The notes below the pieces were generated by a model. That model was not told where the DNA came from. It made no database searches and saw only the letters and a program-made list of their open reading frames with translations. The translations under genes were made by a program, and so were the position numbers. From SZUA-368 sp028533045 (GTDB taxonomy: Bacteria > Spirochaetota > Spirochaetia > DSM-2461), in the NCBI GenBank assembly GCA_050031985.1, contig JBNAIG010000008.1, forward strand, positions 124,001-188,000: a DNA stretch of 64,000 bases, read 5' to 3'. Positions 32,682 through 41,392 of this stretch are shown piece by piece. How positions within the stretch are numbered: position 1 is the first letter of the stretch; each line of letters opens with the position of its first letter.

Positions 32682-33228
32682 GATAAACCTGGCCGGAATT
32701 ATCTATGGCCAGAATCGTTTTACATTCGCTGCATCTAAAGCGTCCCGCCTTAGTTGCTTTAAGCTTCTTGGAACATATGGGACAACGAAAGATCTTTGGA
32801 AAAACCGACTCGGAACGAGCAGTCCCTTCGCTGGAGAAGAAACCAACCGCTTCATCAAGGTTATCCTTAATATTAAAAAACTGGGAGAACCCCAAAAGCT
32901 GGAATACTTCATATACCTTGGGCTGGATTTCCAGAAGAACCAGATCTCCCCCTTTAGGCTTAACGGCTTTTAAAAAATGGGTAAAAGAACCAATTCCCGT
33001 ACTGGAAACATAGTTAAGACTACCACAGTTAAAAATAAGCTTGGTAAAGCCCGTTTCAATAGCTTTATTAACCCGCTTTTGAAAAAGGTTGGAATTGTAA
33101 GTATCGATATAACCGGACAGATAGAGAACCAGACATCCCTTAACGCTGTCTATTTTCTGCAATCTGATTTTTAAGCTGTCATCTTTCTCAATGTCAAATC
33201 CGGGTATTATTTCATTATTGTTTGTCAT
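32674..33228 (-). CDS. STAS-domain protein with C-terminal zinc ribbon
   Basis: 184 residues. An anti-sigma-factor-antagonist-type STAS domain covers residues 15-125: VLYLSGYIDTYNSNLFQKRV and NYVSSTGIGSF, where the Ser-Ser-Thr-Gly block is the usual phosphorylation site. The C-terminus (about 148-180) holds CPICSKKLK and RCSECK, a four-Cys zinc ribbon. STAS proteins in partner-switching modules bind and release an anti-sigma kinase, but no kinase or sigma gene is adjacent. The gene has its own promoter at 33261-33289 and an AAGG site before the ATG. It leads a two-gene unit with the winged-helix gene. Confidence 0.8.
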   Translation of the reverse strand: MTNNNEIIPGFDIEKDDSLKIRLQKIDSVKGCLVLYLSGYIDTYNSNLFQKRVNKAIETGFTKLIFNCGSLNYVSSTGIGSFTHFLKAVKPKGGDLVLLEIQPKVYEVFQLLGFSQFFNIKDNLDEAVGFFSSEGTARSESVFPKIFRCPICSKKLKATKAGRFRCSECKTILAIDNSGQVYLG

Positions 33229-33260
33229 ATAACAACCTTAGATAGAATGTCTCTTCATAT

Positions 33261-33289
33261 ATTTTATAAACTGCCCTACCTTTTGTCAA
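33261..33289 (-). promoter_or_regulatory. Promoter for the STAS / winged-helix gene pair
   Basis: Minus strand: consensus TTGACA at 33289-33284, a 17-base spacer and TAAAAT at 33266-33261, about 30 bases before the start of the STAS gene. Confidence 0.7.
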
Positions 33290-33355
33290 ACAGTTATCTA
33301 TCTTTTTTATTTTTTTGAAGTTTTTTTCACTCACCCCTCAAATATAGTGCTTTTA

Positions 33356-34477
33356 TCAAAAAATAACATGTCTCGCTTCAATCAATCTATTTTTACCACT
33401 TTCGATGGAAGCTCTGGAAACCATGTTTTTTAGTTCACGAATATTTCCGGGCCATTCATAATTTTGTAACTTTCCCAACGCGGCTTCGGAAAATTCTTTA
33501 TCTCTCTTTTCCAATTTTAAAAAAGCCTGAATCAGAAGGGGAATATCCTCTTTCCTTTCCCTCAAAGGGGGAACATTGATCGTAAAAACGTTAATACGAT
33601 GCAAAAGGTCCCGCCTGAACCGTCCTTCCCTCAATGCCGCCTGGAGATCTTCATTTGTCGCGCTAAGCAGCTTAAAATCCAGGGTCGTCTCCTTTTCTGA
33701 ACCAAGAGCCCTGGCTTTACCTTCTTGAAGAACCCTTAAGAGAACCGACTGATCCCGCTCTTTCAACAGACCTATCTCATCGAGGAAGAATACTCCCCCT
33801 TTGGCTTTCTTAAGCAATCCCATTCTGTTTTCCGAACCGGTATAGGCCCCTTTTTTCACACCGAATAACTCGGAGGCCAAAAGGTTATCGGCGGAGGCGG
33901 AAGCCTGATAGGGAACAAATGGGGCGTCTTCCCCACAGCATAAAAGAGAAAGAGCCTTTGCTACCAACTCTTTACCCGTACCATTTTCGCCCTGTATAAG
34001 AACGGGCTTATGGGCAGAATCGCCGTATTTATCGATCTTTGACCACAACGCCTTAATGGCCGGAGACTTCCCAATCATACCCATATACTCGGTCATACCG
34101 TCAAAGTGAGATCCCCCGTTTGAATGGGCTCTTAGAGCCTTACGGGCAAAACCTATAAGATCACCCAATAAAGGGGGACCGTCATAAACGGCAATTATCA
34201 AATTATGATCATAAATATAAGACGGCAGGTTAGAGGTATTTGAAGAAATCAAGATAACAGGAGGAGAGCACACGTCCCGGTCAAGTTTAAGAAGTACATT
34301 CTGAACTTCACCGGCACCAACCAGACCATCGAGAAACATAAGATCAAAGTTGATATTCTTTTTTCTTTCAAGGAAACTATCCAGCTGAAAACCGCTCACA
34401 AAGGAGAAAGAATTAACTTCATCCGTACCACTTTGAATAAAGCGATCCCCATCTCCCAGATAGTAAAACCTCTCCAC
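33356..34477 (-). CDS. Sigma-54-type AAA+ activator lacking a DNA-binding domain
   Basis: 373 residues. The N-terminal 120 residues look like a degenerate receiver (FDLMFLDGL could carry the acceptor Asp). The AAA+ domain follows: Walker A GENGTGKE near 163, GAYTGS near 213 in place of the sigma-54-contacting GAFTGA, Walker B GGVFFLDEIG near 230, and the arginine-finger region FRRDLLHRINVF. The protein stops right after the AAA+ lid (WPGNIRELKN...), with no Fis-type HTH in the remaining sequence or downstream. The start is GTG. It forms an operon with the FxsA-like and DUF2259 genes. Confidence 0.82.
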   Translation of the reverse strand: MERFYYLGDGDRFIQSGTDEVNSFSFVSGFQLDSFLERKKNINFDLMFLDGLVGAGEVQNVLLKLDRDVCSPPVILISSNTSNLPSYIYDHNLIIAVYDGPPLLGDLIGFARKALRAHSNGGSHFDGMTEYMGMIGKSPAIKALWSKIDKYGDSAHKPVLIQGENGTGKELVAKALSLLCCGEDAPFVPYQASASADNLLASELFGVKKGAYTGSENRMGLLKKAKGGVFFLDEIGLLKERDQSVLLRVLQEGKARALGSEKETTLDFKLLSATNEDLQAALREGRFRRDLLHRINVFTINVPPLRERKEDIPLLIQAFLKLEKRDKEFSEAALGKLQNYEWPGNIRELKNMVSRASIESGKNRLIEARHVIF

Positions 34478-34486
34478 AACCTAACC

Positions 34487-34933
34487 TTAGGTTAAAAGAA
34501 AGCGGTATTCCCGGACTTCATCCCAGTCCAGATTAAAGTGCCGCGAGATCTTTCGCCCCAGTTTATTTCGCACCGGAGAAATGAGAAGAATAAAACCGAT
34601 CAGGGTACTGAGAATACCGGGATATATTAAATAAAATACAGAAGGCAATGTCCCCGCATAGGTATAATAGTGATCTATGCTTAATTCGGCCTCATCCTTT
34701 GCTTCGGAAATCAAATCCATCAAGTGAGAAAAGGAGTTGTAAAGTGCTATCTGACCAATGGCGGTAAAAACAAATAACAAAGAAAAAGCCAGGTAGGTTC
34801 CTACCAGTTGCATAAGAAAAATGAGAAAAATAATATCTCCGACAAAAACCAGAGAGATCAGGGATAACAACAATAGAATATTAAATATGTTCTCTTTTTT
34901 AAAAAAATATAAAAAGAGTCGAATATTGACCAT
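34487..34933 (-). CDS. FxsA-like membrane protein
   Basis: 148 residues with about four hydrophobic helices (near 17-35, 38-65 and 95-115 are clearest). The C-terminal block LIYPGILSTLIGFILLISPVR resembles the conserved end of FxsA proteins, where a Pro-Gly-hydrophobic helix is followed by PPVR. FxsA influences phage T7 exclusion by F plasmid in E. coli, and its normal role is unknown. Located 12 bases after the DUF2259 gene and 9 before the AAA+ gene. No good ribosome site, so translation is probably coupled. Confidence 0.6.
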   Translation of the reverse strand: MVNIRLFLYFFKKENIFNILLLLSLISLVFVGDIIFLIFLMQLVGTYLAFSLLFVFTAIGQIALYNSFSHLMDLISEAKDEAELSIDHYYTYAGTLPSVFYLIYPGILSTLIGFILLISPVRNKLGRKISRHFNLDWDEVREYRFLLT

Positions 34934-34945
34934 AAGCGGATTCTA

Positions 34946-35659
34946 CTATTTTAGCTTTACCGTTTCAACCATATAGCGGATATTTCCGTTATCGTAAAAC
35001 TTTGCCAGAATGATAATAACCGATTTATTTCCCGGTCCAACAAGAACCCGGTCTATATTATATTTTTCCACACCGGACCGCTTATAGTTGGGATGTCCAA
35101 TATTATAAGTCTGCACAAGCCCGTCGGAAGACCTTACGGAGAAATCCAAAGAGAAGGTAGAGCTAACGGGAATTCCCTCATAACTATTCTGTTTTAGTTG
35201 CAAGCTATATAAATCGCCCGTTACAAAATCTTTAAATTCCAGATTATTCATACCGGAATTTTCATCGCTCACCATATTATCCGGACTTTCCGGATCATCG
35301 TCTATGCGAATATATACGGGACGGCCTGTTTCTAGATATTCGATAGAATAGGCTGTTCGAATAGAGGCGTTTTCTTCCAGCAAAGTAAAAAGAGCACCCT
35401 CTACAGACTGACCGGGAACAACAGTGTAGTCATAGCTTCCCTTGGATACACCCTTGGGAACAAAAAGGTTTCTGTCCACATCTACGGTGTAAATCTCGGA
35501 ATAGGAGCGATGGGCCTCTCCATCGTATCCATAAAAACCAAACATGAAGTAATTTCCGTTAGGAGAAAACCCCAGGTTAACAAACTCAGCCCGATCTCCG
35601 GCAAGAAGGGAAGACAGTGACAGTAACAGGATAAAGGCTATTAATAATACTCTTCTCAT
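34946..35659 (-). CDS. Predicted secreted protein, DUF2259 family
   Basis: 237 residues with a signal peptide (LLIAFILLLSLSSLLAG). FVNLGFSPNGNYFMFGFYGY and YSEIYTVDVDRNLFV match the COG5454/DUF2259 pattern of secreted proteins with a WD-like opening strand, most often seen in spirochaetes and alphaproteobacteria. Function unknown. GGGAGGT precedes the ATG. It is the first gene of a three-gene minus-strand operon with the FxsA-like and AAA+ genes, an unusual mix of envelope and transcription functions. Confidence 0.7.
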   Translation of the reverse strand: MRRVLLIAFILLLSLSSLLAGDRAEFVNLGFSPNGNYFMFGFYGYDGEAHRSYSEIYTVDVDRNLFVPKGVSKGSYDYTVVPGQSVEGALFTLLEENASIRTAYSIEYLETGRPVYIRIDDDPESPDNMVSDENSGMNNLEFKDFVTGDLYSLQLKQNSYEGIPVSSTFSLDFSVRSSDGLVQTYNIGHPNYKRSGVEKYNIDRVLVGPGNKSVIIILAKFYDNGNIRYMVETVKLK

Positions 35660-35715
35660 TTTTATACCTCCCTTCCATTATCGGAGAATCAAGGGGAACC
35701 TTTATGGGATTAATC

Positions 35716-36669
35716 TCATAAATCCATAAAGCCTTCCTGACCGGTCGCCAGGATTTCTCCTTTAAAAAACTCTTTTAGAAGGGAATGAACCCTATTGGAC
35801 AGGGCCGGAGCCTTCAAGGATTCGATATTATCCATTAAGTGCTCATTGTTTCCCGTTCCGGTAAGTATCACGTCAAACAGATCTTCGTCTCTGACAAAAC
35901 GGTAAGCCAAACCGGGAAAACTCACCCCATCTGCCCCCCGGAAAAGCTCATCCTTGAATTCATAGAACTCACTTTGAGTAAAATGGAATTTCTTCTCTTT
36001 TATCATGTGATCCATATAGATGCCAAAGACTTCATTATTAACAAAGGCCTGCTTTATAGCAGACATACTAATACACATAAGTCCTTTCTTTTTCGCTTCT
36101 TTCAAAAGAGAGGAAGCACTTTGATTCAAAATATTATAACCCACCACAAGAACATCCCAAAGGGAATCGGACAGGGCCTCTCCCATCATATGGTGATCAT
36201 GATCGCGACTGAAATTTTCCGAGATTCCGACCTTTTTGACAAGCCCTTCCCTCTTCCACTTTTCCATAAGAGGGTAAACATGCTTCACAACTGGGTCGTA
36301 CTGCTCCGGAGCAATGCCCCTTACATAGGAGATATCAAAATACTCAAGATCAAGGGAAACAAGAGCTTCTTCCATCTCCTTTTGAATCCTATCAATAGGC
36401 TTAGGCTGATTTTCTTCCCAAAAAGAAAAATTGGTACTTAGACACAACTCGGAACGGTCTATCCCGGAAAGCCCCTCCTTTATAGAAGCGACTTCTTCCA
36501 GAGGATAGGCCAAGTCAAAAAAACGGATACCCTCTTCGTACGCCGTCCGAAGAAGACGGCAACAATCCCGCTCAACTACGGCAAAAGGGGCTTTTTTTCC
36601 AAGACGAACCATTCCACCGCAGCTCAAGCCGATGGTAGAATGAAATTGCTCCATTTCAGATTCGTTCAT
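35716..36669 (-). CDS. Aldo/keto reductase-fold protein with altered catalytic residues
   Basis: 317 residues, TIM-barrel of the AKR superfamily: LSCGGMVRLG at the N-terminus, EEGIRFFDLAYPLEEV near 48 (Asp and Tyr of the tetrad present), LCLSTNFSFW near 80, where the catalytic Lys of the usual STK is Asn, and ISYVRGIAP near 115, where the usual His is Arg. VKKVGISENFSRD and NILNQSAS follow as in active AKRs. With Lys and His missing it may be a non-catalytic or altered-chemistry member. No ribosome site, but a leaderless-type promoter. Divergent from the lipoprotein gene at 36791. Confidence 0.78.
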   Translation of the reverse strand: MNESEMEQFHSTIGLSCGGMVRLGKKAPFAVVERDCCRLLRTAYEEGIRFFDLAYPLEEVASIKEGLSGIDRSELCLSTNFSFWEENQPKPIDRIQKEMEEALVSLDLEYFDISYVRGIAPEQYDPVVKHVYPLMEKWKREGLVKKVGISENFSRDHDHHMMGEALSDSLWDVLVVGYNILNQSASSLLKEAKKKGLMCISMSAIKQAFVNNEVFGIYMDHMIKEKKFHFTQSEFYEFKDELFRGADGVSFPGLAYRFVRDEDLFDVILTGTGNNEHLMDNIESLKAPALSNRVHSLLKEFFKGEILATGQEGFMDL

Positions 36670-36675
36670 GTGAAA

Positions 36676-36704
36676 AGTTTATCATGGTTTTTTCCATAGG
36701 GCAA
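36676..36704 (-). promoter_or_regulatory. Leaderless-type promoter of the AKR-like gene
   Basis: Minus strand: TTGCCC at 36704-36699, a 17-base spacer, TAAACT at 36681-36676, then exactly 6 bases to the ATG at 36669. Confidence 0.55.
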
Positions 36705-36790
36705 AATAAAGTTTATAACAAATTCACAATGAGTCTATGAATCCTTCCCGGCGAATGTGTTACCCTTTATATTAAGAATAAGGAGCTCCC

Positions 36791-38443
36791 ATGAGAAAAC
36801 TATCCCTTTACGTTATTGGCGCAGCGATTCTGTTTAACTCTTGTAATACAACGGCGGAATCAAATGAGACTGGAGAACCTCAAGAAAGGGCCTATCAATT
36901 AACAATTGAGTCGGACCAGACCTTCCAGACCGAAGAATTCGATAAGGATTCCGTAAAAATTGTCGGCTATGACAAGATTAATGGCAGAGTCCTTTTTGTA
37001 GACGGTAAAGAAGACGGCCTGACCATCCTTTCCCATGAAGAAGAGAAATGGGAAAAAGTCAAAACCATCACCTTTGAAAAGGGCGAAGTCAACAGTGTAG
37101 CGGTCTATGAGAATCTTGCCGCCGTTGCCGTTACCGATTCAAGCAAAACAAAGGACGGCCAAGTATACTTCGTTGACCCCGGTAAAGGAGCAATTCTGGG
37201 CAGTGTAACCGTAGGTCCCCTTCCGGATATGGTCGCCTTTACACCGGACGGTAAATATCTTCTTTCTGCCAATGAAGGAGAACCGTCAAAAAAGTATAAT
37301 AGCGATCCGGAGGGAACGGTGTCTATCATCGAACTCAACCGCCAGGACCTTTCAAATTCTAAAGTGACTAATCTTGGCTTTGACGAGTCTCTTATTACCA
37401 CCGGGCCTTCCGGCGAATTTCCCCGCACCCACTCCTATCTTGAAAATTTCCTGGATGAATATAGTGTCGCCCGAGACATTGAACCTGAATATCTTGCTAT
37501 TGACGGAAATTCCCGCTTTGCCTATGTGGTTTGCCAGGAAAATAACAGCATTGCCAAAATCGATATAGAAAAGAAGGAAGTCCTTAATCTTAAGTCACTC
37601 GGATATAAAGACTTCTCACAAAGCGGCATAGACATTATCAAGGACGGTTCAGCCCAAATTATACCCCAACCCGTATATGGAATGTATATGCCCGACGCTA
37701 TTACGACTTTCGAAATAAACGGCAAAACCTATCTGGCCACGGCTAATGAAGGGGATGATAGGGGCGACTGGGAGGACAAAACCGACTTTGAAGACCAGGA
37801 TATTTGCAAGGCCAAAAAACTGACAGAAGACTTTGGAATAATTCTTGACTCCCGATTTTTGGACGATGAGGGAAAAATTCTTGATGAATATAAAAATTTG
37901 CGCGTTTCGCCCCATGACTGCATAGACAGCAATGGTGACGGTGCTATAGATATACTTACCATATTCGGAGGTCGCTCCTTTTCTATCTGGGATGAAGATT
38001 TGAACCTGATCTATGACAGCGGCAGCCTCTTTGAAGAGTATACGGCCCAATATGCTGCGGGATACTTTAATTGTAACGATAACAATCTTGTCATGGATGA
38101 CCGCAGCACAAAAAAAGGTCCCGAACCTGAATCTATCACTTACGGCGAAGTTGACGGCGTCCCCATGCTCTTTGTGGCTCTGGAATGTTTCGGAGGCTTC
38201 TTTGCTTTTGATGTAAGCACCCCTTCCTCTCCGAAAATGCTTCTTTATCACAGCGATAGAAATTTCAAAGCGAAAGTAGACAAGGATTTCAAATATACCG
38301 ATGAAAGCTATGGAAACACGGGAGACCTGGGACCGGAAGGACTTATATTTATTCCTGCAGAAGAGAGTTTAAGCGGCCAGGATCAGCTAATCGTGGGAAA
38401 TCAGGTAAGCGGTACCCTACGGATGTATAATTTAAGCATGTAG
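36791..38443 (+). CDS. Lipoprotein with choice-of-anchor-I beta-propeller
   Basis: 550 residues. Signal peptide with lipobox LFNSC (Cys18 by count). The rest is a beta-propeller-like protein of the choice-of-anchor I family: FTPDGKYLLSANEGEPS near residue 150, EPEYLAIDGNSRFAYVVCQENN near 235, YLATANEGDDRGDW near 315, FGGRSFSIWDED near 395 and GPEGLIFIPAEES near the end. Homologues are often joined to alkaline phosphatase or nuclease domains in secreted proteins, but none is fused here. Envelope-located; enzymatic activity not shown. AAGGAG lies before the ATG. A weak TATATT at 36768-36773 could be its -10. Confidence 0.82.
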   Translation: MRKLSLYVIGAAILFNSCNTTAESNETGEPQERAYQLTIESDQTFQTEEFDKDSVKIVGYDKINGRVLFVDGKEDGLTILSHEEEKWEKVKTITFEKGEVNSVAVYENLAAVAVTDSSKTKDGQVYFVDPGKGAILGSVTVGPLPDMVAFTPDGKYLLSANEGEPSKKYNSDPEGTVSIIELNRQDLSNSKVTNLGFDESLITTGPSGEFPRTHSYLENFLDEYSVARDIEPEYLAIDGNSRFAYVVCQENNSIAKIDIEKKEVLNLKSLGYKDFSQSGIDIIKDGSAQIIPQPVYGMYMPDAITTFEINGKTYLATANEGDDRGDWEDKTDFEDQDICKAKKLTEDFGIILDSRFLDDEGKILDEYKNLRVSPHDCIDSNGDGAIDILTIFGGRSFSIWDEDLNLIYDSGSLFEEYTAQYAAGYFNCNDNNLVMDDRSTKKGPEPESITYGEVDGVPMLFVALECFGGFFAFDVSTPSSPKMLLYHSDRNFKAKVDKDFKYTDESYGNTGDLGPEGLIFIPAEESLSGQDQLIVGNQVSGTLRMYNLSM

Positions 38444-38464
38444 GACGAATGCCCCCCTTTCGAT

Positions 38465-38493
38465 TTGCCAATTCTTTCATTATCGGTTATTCT
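38465..38493 (+). promoter_or_regulatory. Leaderless-type promoter for the small Cys-containing gene
   Basis: TTGCCA at 38465-38470, a 17-base spacer and TATTCT at 38488-38493, then exactly 6 bases to the ATG at 38500, which has no ribosome site. Confidence 0.55.
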
Positions 38494-38499
38494 GATATT

Positions 38500-38685
38500 A
38501 TGGAAATTAAATTGAATGTTCGGGAAAACGGGGCATGCCCTCTTTGCCGCTACCACGGTAAATGCACCATACAGAAACTCATGAAAGAGTCACTGGGCGA
38601 TAAAATTCCCCAAAAAGACTATATGGAAATTGTAATATATCGTTGTCCCCAATTTGCCGAGGACGGGCCCCGTCTCGTCCACTAA
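38500..38685 (+). CDS. Small four-Cys protein, function unknown
   Basis: 61 residues: MEIKLNVRENGACPLCRYHG then KCTIQKL and a late RCPQF, giving Cys residues that could bind one metal ion. Not a recognised family. The frame opens at 38449, but the ATG at 38500 is chosen because a complete promoter ends 6 bases before it. Followed after 13 bases by the DUF3783 gene, probably in the same transcript. Confidence 0.55.
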   Translation: MEIKLNVRENGACPLCRYHGKCTIQKLMKESLGDKIPQKDYMEIVIYRCPQFAEDGPRLVH

Positions 38686-38698
38686 AGGAGTAGCCCCT

Positions 38699-39139
38699 GT
38701 GTCAGAAATATTCATATTCAGAGGCTTTAGCCAGGAAGATCTGGACAAGGGAAAGAATTTTATCCTTTCCAAAGGAATTAATCTGGAAGGAATGATTTTT
38801 TCACGGTCCGACGAAACCATGGCAAAGGAAAATGTCGAATCCCTTCTTAACAGAATCAACAAGGAGGGAAGCTGTCCTGCCAACGGAGCCCCCGCAGAAG
38901 GAAGTAAAGCTGTTATAATGGCTGTAAATACCCAGGAAAAAGCCCTCATGGTCATGCGCTCTTTCAAGGCAGTCCTGGACAAACCGGAAGAACCGGCCTT
39001 TGCCATGATTACGCCCACCTCCCTTGAGTGGACTCTGGAATATTATATGGATCATATTTGCCAAGAGCATGAATATATGAAAACCCATAATCCTGCCGAT
39101 GATCCGGATATGAAGAAAATCACTCCGGAGGAAAAATAA
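38699..39139 (+). CDS. DUF3783 family protein
   Basis: 146 residues. The C-terminal half is the DUF3783 domain: SKAVIMAVNTQEKALMVMRS near residue 75, then AFAMITPTSLEWTLEYYMDH near 103-122. A conserved domain in anaerobes with no known function. It starts with GTG at 38699, set by AAAGGAG 8 bases upstream; the frame extends to an ATG at 38654 that overlaps the previous gene and has no ribosome site. Acidic tail. Confidence 0.7.
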   Translation: MSEIFIFRGFSQEDLDKGKNFILSKGINLEGMIFSRSDETMAKENVESLLNRINKEGSCPANGAPAEGSKAVIMAVNTQEKALMVMRSFKAVLDKPEEPAFAMITPTSLEWTLEYYMDHICQEHEYMKTHNPADDPDMKKITPEEK

Positions 39140-39168
39140 GGGCGAGTGTATTGAAAAGGTTTCCCTCT

Positions 39169-41391
39169 ATGAAAACCTACACATTTCTCTCATTTTTCCT
39201 GGCTCTTCTAGCCATACAGCCTGTTTATACCGAAGAAAACAGATTATCCATTACTATCATTAATTCCTATAGCCGGGAGAGCATCTGGACCGAATCCCTT
39301 CTACGGGGAGAAATGGCAAAAATCCGGGAAAATCACCGGGATGCCCAGTTTCTCATAGAGTACCTGGACATAAAACGCTTCCCCCTGGAAAACCGAAAGG
39401 AAGATTTCATTAGTAATCTGCAGCACAAGGAAAGTATTTTTAAAAGCGATCTTGTCCTTATAAATGATAATGCCGCCTTGCGGACCATTCTTTTATATCA
39501 GGATGAACTCTATAGGGACACTCCCATCGTTTTTGCCGGTATTAACGGTTTCACCCAGGATTGGGCAGCCCAGCTTCCGCCCAATGTTACAGGTGTTGCC
39601 GAAACGGTGGACCTCTACTCTACCATTACCATGGCCCTGTCCCTCCATAAAGAAGCAAAAAACCTTTATATTGTAATGGACAATTCCCAGTCCAGTTTGG
39701 AAATAAAGAATCAACTCCATAATCTTGAACCCTTCTTTCTTCAAAGAATCCGATTCATCTATCTCAATAATTTAACAATGGATGAAATCCGGAAAAAACT
39801 GTCCCGACTTGGAAAGGAAAACTTGGTCCTTCTTACATCCTATTCGGTAGATTCAGAATATACTTATTATGATCATGTCGAATCGGCCCGGCTTATTTCC
39901 GAAGCCAGCTCCGTTCCGGTTTATTACATTTTTACCATGGGTCTGGGCGAAGGCGTATTAGGCGGCCATATGCTTGACGGAGAAGTCCACGGTAAACAGG
40001 CGGCAGAATTGGCAAATCTGATTCTGGGAGGTGAATCGGTCTCCCGAATACCACCGCTCTATCATAGTGCCTGTCCTGCCTATATCGATTATAGCGTCTT
40101 TAAGAAATGGGATTTGGATGAAGAACAAATACCCAAAGGGACAAATATTATTAACAAACCCTCCGGGTTTCTGGAAGAGTATCGTACCTTTATATTCCGG
40201 CTGTTTTTAATTGTCTCTATTTTAATTCTTATCGTATTTTTCTTACTTATCTACTCTCTGATCAAGTCCAGGGCTCAAAAGGAACTTTCCCTACGGGAAG
40301 AAGATTTGCGAATTACTCTTAAATCAATAGGTGACGGTGTCATTGCCGTAGACAGTGACGGTCGTGTATCCCGTATTAATCCGGAAGCAGAAAGATTAAC
40401 CGGGTGGTCCCGGAAACATGCCATCGGCAGATTACTCAATGAAATCTTTCATGTAAACAGCAGGGAGTCCCATAATTCCCTTACCTACGAAAGTGAATCC
40501 GGTCAAATTCAACAAAACATACTCACCTCCCTTTACGGAACAAAATATCCCGTAACACATCACGAGACCCCTATCCTGGATGACGAAGGAGAGTACCGCG
40601 GTTCTGTTATTATTTTTCGTGATGTATCAAAAGAGCGGGAGCTATACGAACAGCTAAAGCAATCGGAAAAGATGAACGCCATCGGACAACTTGCCGGCGG
40701 TATTGCCCATGATTTTAATAATATGCTTTCCGGAATTTTGGGGTCCGCCGAGCTATTGGATGAATATATTTTCCCCGATAGTAAAGGAGAAAACCTAAGG
40801 GACCTGATCATCAAGTCCTCCCGCCGAGCGGCCGATCTTACCCATAAACTTCTCACCTTTGCCAAAAAGAGCCCTACCCTTTTTCGGGAATTGGATATTC
40901 ATATTATTATTGCAGAAACTATCGCAATCCTTGAAAATACTCTTGATAAAAAGATTCACCTTTCATCGGAACTTAAGGCACAGGCATCCCTGGTAAAAGG
41001 GGACACCCTATTACTGCAGAATGCCTTAATGAATTTGTGTATTAATTCGTCCCAGGCGATAAAAGAGGCGGGAGAGATTAAGTTATCCACAAAGAACATT
41101 GCCCTCAACAAGCTTTATTGCAGCAATAGTATGTTTCAGATTCAGCCGGGAGATTATCTGGAAATCATAGTAAAGGATAATGGCTGTGGAATATCCGAAG
41201 AAAACCTTCCTCACATTTTCGAACCCTTTTTTACAACCAATCAAAAACATAAAGGCACAGGCCTTGGCTTAGCGGCCGTATATGGAACAGTTCAACAACA
41301 CAAGGGCGAAATGACCGTTAAATCAAAAGAAGGAAAAGGAACAACCTTCAAGCTTCTTTTGCCCCTCCTGGACGAAGGGGCGGCAAAATAA
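39169..41391 (+). CDS. Sensor histidine kinase with ABC-binding-protein-like sensor and PAS domain
   Basis: 740 residues from the ATG at 39169. Signal peptide/anchor to residue 24, then a periplasmic COG2984-like substrate-binding domain (residues 25-320: INSYSRESIWTESLLRGE, DTPIVFAGINGF), TM near 340-365, PAS near 380-490, HisKA with GGIAHDFNNML (His514) and a HATPase with N-box LQNALMNLCINSSQ, G1 DNGCGIS and G2 GTGLGLA. No receiver is fused and no response regulator is adjacent. A TTG at 39151 in frame is an alternative start. The sensor resembles the importer lipoprotein at 11689 in fold, so an amino-acid-like ligand is possible. Confidence 0.88.
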   Translation: MKTYTFLSFFLALLAIQPVYTEENRLSITIINSYSRESIWTESLLRGEMAKIRENHRDAQFLIEYLDIKRFPLENRKEDFISNLQHKESIFKSDLVLINDNAALRTILLYQDELYRDTPIVFAGINGFTQDWAAQLPPNVTGVAETVDLYSTITMALSLHKEAKNLYIVMDNSQSSLEIKNQLHNLEPFFLQRIRFIYLNNLTMDEIRKKLSRLGKENLVLLTSYSVDSEYTYYDHVESARLISEASSVPVYYIFTMGLGEGVLGGHMLDGEVHGKQAAELANLILGGESVSRIPPLYHSACPAYIDYSVFKKWDLDEEQIPKGTNIINKPSGFLEEYRTFIFRLFLIVSILILIVFFLLIYSLIKSRAQKELSLREEDLRITLKSIGDGVIAVDSDGRVSRINPEAERLTGWSRKHAIGRLLNEIFHVNSRESHNSLTYESESGQIQQNILTSLYGTKYPVTHHETPILDDEGEYRGSVIIFRDVSKERELYEQLKQSEKMNAIGQLAGGIAHDFNNMLSGILGSAELLDEYIFPDSKGENLRDLIIKSSRRAADLTHKLLTFAKKSPTLFRELDIHIIIAETIAILENTLDKKIHLSSELKAQASLVKGDTLLLQNALMNLCINSSQAIKEAGEIKLSTKNIALNKLYCSNSMFQIQPGDYLEIIVKDNGCGISEENLPHIFEPFFTTNQKHKGTGLGLAAVYGTVQQHKGEMTVKSKEGKGTTFKLLLPLLDEGAAK

Positions 41392-41392
41392 T

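Noticed and set aside
36768..36773. TATATT as a -10 for the choice-of-anchor-I lipoprotein
   Set aside because: The -35 position (TTCCCG) is poor; mentioned in the gene entry but not called as a promoter.
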